From assembly GCA_003232595.1 (NCBI GenBank), contig QIIJ01000121.1:1-10433 (forward strand): DNA of 10,433 nucleotides. The letters run 5' to 3'. Under the pieces are notes generated by a model. The model ran no database searches and was not told the DNA's origin. It was given only the letters and a program-made list of their open reading frames with translations. The stretch's first letter is position 1. Each line of letters starts with the position of its first letter. This DNA is from Aurantimonadaceae bacterium. Its GTDB lineage: Bacteria; Pseudomonadota; Alphaproteobacteria; Rhizobiales; Rhizobiaceae. Shown here piece by piece: positions 1-5,105 of the stretch. The translations under genes and the position numbers were made by a program.

Positions 1-479
1 GCAACCGAGTCAGACAGCTCGTTGCGTTCCTTGATCTGGCCGGAGGCGGTCTTGAAGGCTTCTGAATCATCACCGATGGTCAGGGTTGGCTCACAGACTG
101 GCGAACATGCGAGTGTCTCGCGGACGGAGCGTCTGTATATTCTGACCGTATTGGTATCGTGGCCCTGGACCACGACCGTTTTATCCACAATCGGCTCGCC
201 ATCGGAATCGAGAATGACTATATTGGTCACGCCAAAACTGCGACCGGTGAGAACAAGTGTGCGCTGGTCCTGGATTGTAGCATCTGCAATTGAGGGATTG
301 CCGATAATGATCGTATCGGCAGGGCGCGAAATTCGCAGAACCTTGGCTCGGTCAATTGTCACAATGACAGGGCTTTCCGCCTGTGCACCTGCGCTCATAA
401 ATGCCGTAATGGCAATAAAAACAGCCAGGAACAGGCCTGTTGACCTCATTATATGCAGGGTAAATGTTGATACGGGCAT
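1..479 (-). CDS. Secreted protein with pilus-formation N-terminal (CpaC-like) domain, 3' end outside window
   Basis: Reading leftwards from an ATG at 479 gives 159 uninterrupted codons before the window edge. GGAG five bases upstream of this ATG supports the start; the in-frame ATG at 449 has no such site. The product opens with a signal peptide: a hydrophobic core around residues 16-30 and a cleavage site ending AGAQA at residue 34. Residues 36-105 resemble the pilus-formation N-terminal domain that starts CpaC/RhcC secretins (GNPSIADA, LTGRSFGVTNI, then DSDG). The same pattern occurs in the CpaC of this window (NPDVADA, GQTNIFVFDS). No secretin domain is visible, but the C-terminus is cut off. 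Two cysteines (C125, C129) lie beyond the domain and might form a disulfide. Short stand-alone proteins of this kind sit near tad clusters in related bacteria; a periplasmic accessory role in secretin or pilus assembly is inference. The domain call is fairly sure, the function is not. Confidence 0.82.
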   Translation of the reverse strand, partial: MPVSTFTLHIMRSTGLFLAVFIAITAFMSAGAQAESPVIVTIDRAKVLRISRPADTIIIGNPSIADATIQDQRTLVLTGRSFGVTNIVILDSDGEPIVDKTVVVQGHDTNTVRIYRRSVRETLACSPVCEPTLTIGDDSEAFKTASGQIKERNELSDSV

Positions 480-618
480 TTCACACTCCGACAGGAATCA
501 GCTCTGTGCACCTTCCGACAAAATGGTGAATGAAAGCTTAAACCCCGGGGCATGATGTCTTTGTGCCTCAGCCAATCCGGCGATAGCTGCGGACAAATTC
601 AAACAACCCGCAAATACG

Positions 619-630
619 CTATATATATAG
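619..630. repeat. 12-bp perfect AT palindrome CTATATATATAG
   Basis: The twelve bases read the same on both strands. The sequence contains CTATAT, the alphaproteobacterial -10 pattern, in both directions, so it could serve as a divergent -10 region or an easily melted or operator site. Only the leftward reading has a possible -35 at a workable distance. Confidence 0.45.
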
Positions 631-654
631 TATCACTTGCCACAGGGAAGGCAA
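627..654 (-). promoter_or_regulatory. Possible promoter for the leftward CpaC-N-like gene
   Basis: On the minus strand TTGCCT (654-649) is followed after 16 bases by TACTAT (632-627), or after 18 bases by CTATAT (630-625), close to the alphaproteobacterial housekeeping pattern. Transcription would start near 620 and leave a leader of about 140 bases before the ATG at 479. The match is imperfect and rests on inspection alone. Confidence 0.27.
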
Positions 655-805
655 AGGAGGCAAACCTGCAATTTACCGCAGAATACGACAAATACAGTGA
701 ACTATCGCCAGTGTTTATTAACTCTGCTGCCATGTGGCTTGCCGGTTAGTATTCGTTAATCCTGTTCTTTAAGACGATTTCAATTCCTGACCCATAGATT
801 GGGCT

Positions 806-838
806 CATCCGATCGAGGAAACAACAAATCGACGGATG
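806..838 (+). promoter_or_regulatory. Bulged stem-loop in the flp leader
   Basis: CATCCG (806-811) and TCGA (813-816) pair with CGGATG (833-838) and TCGA (829-832). This gives a 10-bp stem with a single bulged A at 812 and a 12-base purine/A-rich loop (817-828). It ends 19 bases before the AAGGAA ribosome binding site of flp (858-863). It has no T-run, so it is not a terminator. It may stabilise the leader, bind an RNA or protein regulator, or as DNA act as an operator with arms about two helical turns apart. The pairing is visible; the role is inferred. Confidence 0.42.
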
Positions 839-870
839 TGCTGTAAACAAATGGATTAAGGAACACGACT

Positions 871-1041
871 ATGAAAAACGTACTTGCACGCTTCATGAAA
901 GACGAGTCTGGCGCAACTGCTATTGAATATGGCCTGATTGCTGCTTTGATTTCCATCACCATCATTACTGCTGCCACTTCAATCGGCGGCGGCATCAAGG
1001 GCAAGTTTGAGTCCGTTGATACTGCTATTACTGGCGAGTAA
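871..1041 (+). CDS. flp: Flp-type pilin precursor (PilA), Tad pilus subunit
   Basis: This 56-residue protein is the structural subunit of the Tad pilus. It has the Flp family layout: a short charged leader (residues 1-14), a processing site with Gly14 before ATAIEYGL, the conserved Glu at +5 and Tyr at +6 of the mature protein, then a hydrophobic helix to about residue 38 and a short polar tail. Cleavage after Gly14 by the prepilin peptidase encoded next (cpaA) would give a 42-residue mature pilin, typical for Flp. AAGGAA (858-863) lies seven bases before the ATG and fixes the start. An intrinsic terminator follows 30 bases after the stop, so most transcripts should carry flp alone, consistent with the high pilin level needed compared with assembly proteins. 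No second pilin copy is seen in the window. Confidence 0.96.
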   Translation: MKNVLARFMKDESGATAIEYGLIAALISITIITAATSIGGGIKGKFESVDTAITGE

Positions 1042-1070
1042 TTCGCGCCAGCCATAATGGTAATGAAGAG

Positions 1071-1101
1071 CCATCCTGTTTAACCACAGGGTGGTTTTTT
1101 T
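1071..1101 (+). terminator. Rho-independent terminator after flp
   Basis: CCATCCTGT (1071-1079) pairs with ACAGGGTGG (1086-1094) in a 9-bp stem with one G-U pair and a six-base loop, followed at once by seven T residues (1095-1101). It separates the pilin transcript from cpaA; partial read-through into cpaA remains possible. Confidence 0.9.
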
Positions 1102-1205
1102 GTTTCAAAGGCAATTTCTGATTTTTAGAAGTTTATTTCCATTTACGCGACATTAAATCTACCGCGCTATAGTTCCCATATTGACAATTACGGGCAGGGC
1201 ATCGG

Positions 1206-1721
1206 ATGCTGGAACTGGCAATACTGATAATTTTTCCTTTGGCAATGTTTTATTCCGCAGCATCCGATATGCTTTCGATGACCATTTCCAACAAAGTTTC
1301 AATCGTACTGATTGTTGGTTTTATGGTTCTCTCCATGGCCATTGGTATGAGTTTGCAGGAAATTGCCTGGCACTGGGCAATTGCAGCGATTGTTCTTGTT
1401 GTGGGGATCGGGTTCTTTGCTGCCGGCTGGGTCGGCGGCGGTGATGTAAAGCTGGCTGCTGCAACTGCCCTTTGGCTTGGCTGGGACTTTACATTGCCCT
1501 ATCTGGTTTTTGCATCCTTTGCCGGTGGCTTGCTGACATTCGGGCTGTTGATAGTGCGCTCGCGCCTGTTGCCCCTATTTCTTACGCGGTTTGACTGGAT
1601 TAACCGACTGCATCGTAAAGGAGAGGGTGTCCCCTATGGAATTGCGCTTGGTCCCGTTGCAGCACTCATCTATCTGCAAACTCCGTGGATGCAGTATGTT
1701 TTTGAATCGGCCGGCAGATAA
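1206..1721 (+). CDS. cpaA: Prepilin peptidase CpaA/TadV, type IV leader peptidase family
   Basis: A 171-residue polytopic inner-membrane aspartic protease that removes the leader of the Flp prepilin. The two expected catalytic aspartates are present: Asp21 in AASDM at the end of the first membrane helix, and Asp80 in the GGGDVK motif (77-82), the GxGD signature of the family. Hydrophobic segments at about 3-20, 33-50, 57-75, 98-117 and 147-160 fit the small TadV/CpaA subfamily, which lacks the N-terminal methyltransferase domain of PilD-type enzymes. The ATG at 1206 has only a weak ribosome binding site (CAGGGC at 1195-1200). Between the flp terminator and this start CTATAG (1167-1172) could be a -10 element, but no good -35 accompanies it, so the gene may depend on read-through or a weak promoter. 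The gap of 192 bases to cpaB suggests it is not the first gene of the long operon. Confidence 0.94.
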   Translation: MLELAILIIFPLAMFYSAASDMLSMTISNKVSIVLIVGFMVLSMAIGMSLQEIAWHWAIAAIVLVVGIGFFAAGWVGGGDVKLAAATALWLGWDFTLPYLVFASFAGGLLTFGLLIVRSRLLPLFLTRFDWINRLHRKGEGVPYGIALGPVAALIYLQTPWMQYVFESAGR

Positions 1722-1864
1722 GTAACTGATATCCGGTCAGCAAAATTGAAACAACCAGTAATAGCGAATTTCAGATACTACCCCTATAAGAGGTGTAATC
1801 GCTGCTAATTTGCCCGCTTATTAAATTTAGTAGTTGTTCATTAACCATAAATACACACTTCCCG

Positions 1865-1904
1865 CCCAAAACTGGCTTCAACAACCAAGTGGCTGGTGTT
1901 TGGG
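1865..1904 (+). promoter_or_regulatory. Possible hairpin covering the cpaB ribosome binding site
   Basis: CCCAAAAC (1865-1872) can pair with GTTTGGG (1898-1904) with one bulged A, and the right arm overlaps the GGGA ribosome binding site of cpaB (1902-1905). The loop is about 25 bases and could form a short inner GCTT/AAGT stem. If formed it would lower translation of the first gene of the seven-gene operon. The rest of the gap (1722-1864) contains TATAAG (1785-1790), which could be a -10, without a matching -35. The pairing is short, so confidence is low. Confidence 0.25.
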
Positions 1905-1913
1905 AATTCGACA

Positions 1914-2732
1914 ATGAAATCCGTTCGATATATAATTTTGGGAATTGCAATCCTCGCTGCAGGTGGTGCTGCATTTCTGGCTATGAATTTGACTGCACCC
2001 GGGCCTGCGGCACCTGCGGCTGTTGTACAGCCTCCACGCGAACAGACAGTGGCGGTTCTGGTTGCATCTAAAGATGTACCGATCGGTAATTCGTTGACTG
2101 TCGAAGCCCTGAAATGGCAAAACTGGCCCAAATCGGGCATCAGTGATGCCTATATCATCAAGAAAATCAATCCAGGTGCAATGGAAGAAATGGCGGGCAC
2201 CATTGCCCGTTCCACTTTCTATGCAGGAGAGCCGATCAGAGAATCAAAGCTGGTTCGTTCCGACCGTGGCTATATGTCTGCAATTCTCCCGGCTGGTAGA
2301 CGTGCTGTTGCTACATCAATTTCCGCTGACACCAGCGCTGGCGGCTTCATTTTGCCCAATGACCGCGTGGATGTAATTATGACCCGCCGCGGTGCCAAGG
2401 GTAAGGACGGCAAATCTAATTTTCTAACGGAAACCATCCTGACTAATGTACGGGTGCTGGCAATTGACCAGACCATTGAAGACAAGGATGGCAAGAAAGT
2501 GGTGGTGGGTGAAACTGCAACACTGGAACTGGGTCCGGAAGAGGTGGAAATACTCACCGTTGCCCAGCAAATGGCGGATCGTTTGACCCTTGCATTACGC
2601 AGCCTTGAAGATTCCAAAGAAGAAGAAGGCACTCTGGCGACCCATTTGCTTTCCGGCAAGGACCGTAAGGCCAGAGGAAATATTCGAATAATCAGATTCG
2701 GTAATACAACAGAAGTTTTACCGCAGAAATAG
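1914..2732 (+). CDS. cpaB: Flp pilus assembly protein CpaB (RcpC), SAF domain
   Basis: A 272-residue periplasmic protein anchored by one N-terminal membrane helix (residues 5-26), followed by a Pro/Ala-rich linker (29-41). Residues 46-113 match the SAF domain (VLVASKDVPIGNSL, then AGEPI near 105). Residues 122-236 match the RcpC/CpaB domain, including LPAGRRAVA and the FILPNDRVDVI stretch. CpaB proteins work with the CpaC secretin during Tad pilus export; a role in stabilising or gating it is proposed for homologues. The ATG at 1914 is chosen because GGGA lies eight bases upstream and the product then begins with a normal MKSVRYIILG membrane anchor; a GTG at 1896 would add six residues without better support. 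It is the first gene of the long operon and ends 21 bases before cpaC. Confidence 0.94.
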   Translation: MKSVRYIILGIAILAAGGAAFLAMNLTAPGPAAPAAVVQPPREQTVAVLVASKDVPIGNSLTVEALKWQNWPKSGISDAYIIKKINPGAMEEMAGTIARSTFYAGEPIRESKLVRSDRGYMSAILPAGRRAVATSISADTSAGGFILPNDRVDVIMTRRGAKGKDGKSNFLTETILTNVRVLAIDQTIEDKDGKKVVVGETATLELGPEEVEILTVAQQMADRLTLALRSLEDSKEEEGTLATHLLSGKDRKARGNIRIIRFGNTTEVLPQK

Positions 2733-2753
2733 ACCACTAGGCAGAGATTGAGC

Positions 2754-4319
2754 ATGAGCAAGTTCTTGAAATCGAGTTTTAAAGACGGTTGCCGCGAAAT
2801 TGGCAAAATAGTAAGCGTCAGAAAATTGATTGTCGCCCTCTCTTTGGCGGTGATTGTTGCAGTGCCGGTTTTGATCGCGGCAAATTCTGCATTTGCCCAG
2901 TCGACGCGAAATACTTTGCGGATAAAAAACAGCCAGTCGGGAATAAGTAAAAGCGTCAAGCTCGGCCTTAACAAATCTCTTGTTGTGGAATTGCCACGAG
3001 ATGCATTTGATATTCTTGTGGCCAATCCGGATGTTGCTGATGCCGTCACCCGCACATCAAGACGCATATATTTGTTTGGCAAGCAGATCGGCCAGACAAA
3101 TATTTTTGTATTTGACAGCGCAGGTAAACAGATACTCAGTCTTGAGTTGAATATTGAGCGTGATATCAATGGTCTTGTCGGTACAATCGAGCGTCTGGTG
3201 CCCGGTTCTGATGTCAATGTTGAAATGATCAACGACAATCTGGTTTTAACCGGCTCGGTACCAACACCTCAGGCTTCATCGAAAGCAGCCCAGATTGCCC
3301 AGATATTCATCAAGGGCGGCGAAGCTACACAAAACAACAACAACAACAATTCAAACAACAACAATAGTGGCGGGCTCAGTCTGATATTTGGCGAAGACAG
3401 GCCTGAGAGCCAGGTCGTCAACCTTCTCCAGATTGATGGTGAGGATCAGGTGCACCTCAAGGTTACCATTGCCGAAATAAGCCGTTCTGTGGTTAAGCAA
3501 CTGGGCATTGATACCGACTATTCAAACAGCTCCGGCGGGTTTAGCTTTTCTCAGTTGGGAGACAACCCGTTTGCATTGGGCAAAGTAGGGTCAGCTTCCA
3601 GCAGTGTTATCGGCTTGAACAGTCTCAGCAGCACTGTGCGTGCGCTGGAACAATCGGGCGTGATGCGCACCTTGGCAGAGCCCACTTTGACCGCGATTTC
3701 AGGTGAAAAGGCCACCTTCAGGGTTGGCGGCGAATTCCCCTTCCCCAATGGTAAATCTGAAGACAGCAGTGGTGTTGTGTTCAACTTCACTGAATTCAAG
3801 CAATATGGCATAGAACTGGAATTTACGCCGGTTGTTCTGACGCCGGGGCGGATATCGTTGAAAATTCGCACGGCAGTTTCCGAGCCGACATTTGAAGGCA
3901 ATTTCAATATTCCAAGAGGGGGCGCAAATTCCTCATCTATTCCGGGTCTCAGGCAACGTGTGGCAGACACAACAGTTGAATTGCCCTCCGGCGGCTCAAT
4001 GGTTATTGCCGGGCTGGTGCGTGACGATATCCGGCAAACCCTTGCAGGATATCCCGGATTGTCAAAACTGCCGATTTTCGGTGCATTGTTCCGCAGCAGG
4101 GAGTTTCAGCGCCACGAGGTAGAGCTTGTTATTATCGTAACACCTTACCTGGTGCGCCCGACATCGCGTCGCAATCTTGCCCGCCCGGACGACAATTTTC
4201 AGCCTGCCTCAGATGGTGCCGGCTATTTTATGGGCCGCATCAACAGAGTTTACGGAACCACCAAAGCCAAATTACCTGAAGGCAGGTATAGCGGTACGGT
4301 CGGTTTTATTTTGAAATGA
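2754..4319 (+). CDS. cpaC: Outer-membrane secretin CpaC (RcpA) of the Tad pilus
   Basis: A 521-residue secretin forming the outer-membrane channel for the pilus. A long N-region leads to a signal peptide with core at about 26-44 and cleavage after AFA (46-48). Domains follow in order: pilus-formation N-terminal domain (about 57-133, with NPDVADA and GQTNIFVFDS); a BON-like segment (about 138-188); a polyasparagine linker (194-204); and the secretin domain (about 222-470), with VHLKVTIAEISRSVVKQLG, the RTLAEPTLTAISGEKATF region, and the secretin signature GLSKLPIFGALF (435-446) before VIIVTPYLVRP. A tail of about 50 residues follows. The ATG at 2754 is preferred to a TTG at 2748; the Shine-Dalgarno is poor (GAGA at 2744-2747), so translation may be coupled to cpaB. 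CpaB and CpaD, encoded on either side, are its usual partners. Confidence 0.95.
   Translation: MSKFLKSSFKDGCREIGKIVSVRKLIVALSLAVIVAVPVLIAANSAFAQSTRNTLRIKNSQSGISKSVKLGLNKSLVVELPRDAFDILVANPDVADAVTRTSRRIYLFGKQIGQTNIFVFDSAGKQILSLELNIERDINGLVGTIERLVPGSDVNVEMINDNLVLTGSVPTPQASSKAAQIAQIFIKGGEATQNNNNNNSNNNNSGGLSLIFGEDRPESQVVNLLQIDGEDQVHLKVTIAEISRSVVKQLGIDTDYSNSSGGFSFSQLGDNPFALGKVGSASSSVIGLNSLSSTVRALEQSGVMRTLAEPTLTAISGEKATFRVGGEFPFPNGKSEDSSGVVFNFTEFKQYGIELEFTPVVLTPGRISLKIRTAVSEPTFEGNFNIPRGGANSSSIPGLRQRVADTTVELPSGGSMVIAGLVRDDIRQTLAGYPGLSKLPIFGALFRSREFQRHEVELVIIVTPYLVRPTSRRNLARPDDNFQPASDGAGYFMGRINRVYGTTKAKLPEGRYSGTVGFILK
3333..3365 (+). repeat. AAC trinucleotide tract encoding a polyasparagine linker in cpaC
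   Basis: Five AAC codons and one AAT, a TCA, then three AAC and one AAT encode six Asn, Ser and four Asn (residues 194-204 of CpaC). The run lies between the BON-like and secretin domains, where a flexible hinge is expected. Nearly all codons are the same triplet, which suggests expansion by slippage. Confidence 0.85.
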
Positions 4320-4347
4320 CATTAATGGGAAGACGGAGTCTCCGATC

Positions 4348-5070
4348 ATGAATTCAGTAGTTAAGTCGGCCGGAAAACCCTTCACGCCGGTGCACCGACG
4401 GGGAAATGGTAAGGCTGCATTTGCAGGAATTGCGTTGATGGTCTTGCTATCAGGCTGTGAAAGTGTATCCAAACGCCACTTCACAGTAGGTTCGGTGTCC
4501 GATGACTACCGCGCCCGACATCCCATTGTCATCTCTGAAAAGGAACAGACAATGGACGTGCCTGTTGCAACCGGTGCCTATGGTTTACCGAGTGCGGAAC
4601 GCAGTGCGGTTTTAGGATTTTCCCAGCGATTCAGGAAGTCGGCATCAGGTTCAATCAGCGTGATGATACCTTCCGGCTCCTCCAATGAACGGGCTGCAAA
4701 TCGTGTGGCGAAAAAGATAATCCTGACACTGAGGGAGAGCGGTGTTCCGCACAACCGGATCATCAGGGCACCTTATTATGCCGCCAATTATGGTTCATCC
4801 GCACCAGTGCGTCTTTCCTATTCTGCCATCAGGGCCGGTGTTAAGGGTTGCGGCCAGTGGCCTTCCGATCTTGCACCGGATACCGAAAACAAGAACTACT
4901 ACAATTTTGGATGTGCGACCCAGAATAACCTGGCGGAGTTGGTGGCAAATCCCTCCGATCTGCTTGGCCCGAGAGGCAGCACATCAATTGATGCGGAACG
5001 TCGTTTGAGAGTTATTGAGGCATACAGAAACGCCGGCGATCCGTCGACCGTCTATAATGATGCTCAATAA
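4348..5070 (+). CDS. cpaD: Pilus assembly lipoprotein CpaD
   Basis: A 240-residue lipoprotein of the CpaD family, thought to act in the periplasm or outer membrane with the secretin. The signal peptide has a basic stretch (residues 10-22), a hydrophobic core (24-34) and a lipobox LSGC with Cys37 as the lipidation site. Family hallmarks are DYRARHPIVI (53-62), the CGQWPSDL motif (168-175) and NFGCATQNNLAELVANPSDLLGPR-type residues at 187-209. Cys168 and Cys189 in the last two motifs are conserved in CpaD and may form a disulfide. The ATG at 4348 follows GGAG (4335-4338) by nine bases. The gene lies 28 bases after cpaC and 35 before cpaE. Its placement beside the secretin fits a pilotin-like or secretin-associated role, which is inference. 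Confidence 0.94.
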   Translation: MNSVVKSAGKPFTPVHRRGNGKAAFAGIALMVLLSGCESVSKRHFTVGSVSDDYRARHPIVISEKEQTMDVPVATGAYGLPSAERSAVLGFSQRFRKSASGSISVMIPSGSSNERAANRVAKKIILTLRESGVPHNRIIRAPYYAANYGSSAPVRLSYSAIRAGVKGCGQWPSDLAPDTENKNYYNFGCATQNNLAELVANPSDLLGPRGSTSIDAERRLRVIEAYRNAGDPSTVYNDAQ

Positions 5071-5105
5071 TGCACCTGAATTGCTTTTCTGACAGGAAAA
5101 AATAA

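Larger units (their letters stand above)
480..870. other. Divergent intergenic region between the CpaC-N-like gene and flp
   Basis: These 391 bases hold no credible gene. A 65-codon open frame at 552-749 lacks a ribosome binding site and any recognisable motif. Structure that can be seen: an 8-bp CCCCGGGG palindrome at 543-550, a 12-bp AT palindrome at 619-630, a possible leftward promoter at 627-654, and a bulged stem-loop at 806-838 just before the flp ribosome binding site. No convincing rightward sigma-70-type promoter was found for flp, although one is expected here because flp is the first gene of its transcript. Confidence 0.7.

Noticed and set aside
22..555. 177-codon plus-strand open frame
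   Set aside because: It runs antisense across the leftward CpaC-N-like gene, which has a signal peptide, a domain match and a ribosome binding site; this frame has none of these.
552..749. 65-codon plus-strand open frame in the divergent intergenic region
   Set aside because: No ribosome binding site, no recognisable motif or domain, and it overlaps the AT palindrome and promoter-like elements; chance open frame is more likely.
756..772. Possible CtrA box (two TTAA half sites) upstream of flp
   Set aside because: The half sites at 756-759 and 769-772 are nine bases apart, not the seven of the CtrA consensus TTAA-N7-TTAA. The TTAA pair at 1821-1824 and 1841-1844 is also wrongly spaced.
833..839. 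CsrA-like GGA motif in the flp leader hairpin
   Set aside because: CGGATGT resembles part of a CsrA site, but here GGA is in the stem rather than the loop and most Hyphomicrobiales are not known to rely on CsrA; not enough to call.
1181..1186. TTGACA as a -35 box before cpaA
   Set aside because: A perfect hexamer, but the matching -10 would fall on the cpaA start codon at about 1204-1209 and shows no resemblance to a -10.
2270..3238. 322-codon minus-strand open frame
   Set aside because: Antisense to cpaB and cpaC, both clearly coding on the plus strand; composition (Ser/Arg/Leu-rich) is typical of a shadow frame.
4025..4054. GATATCC / GGATATC inverted repeat
   Set aside because: It lies inside the coding sequence of cpaC in the conserved secretin region, with no reason to act as a regulatory site; likely chance.
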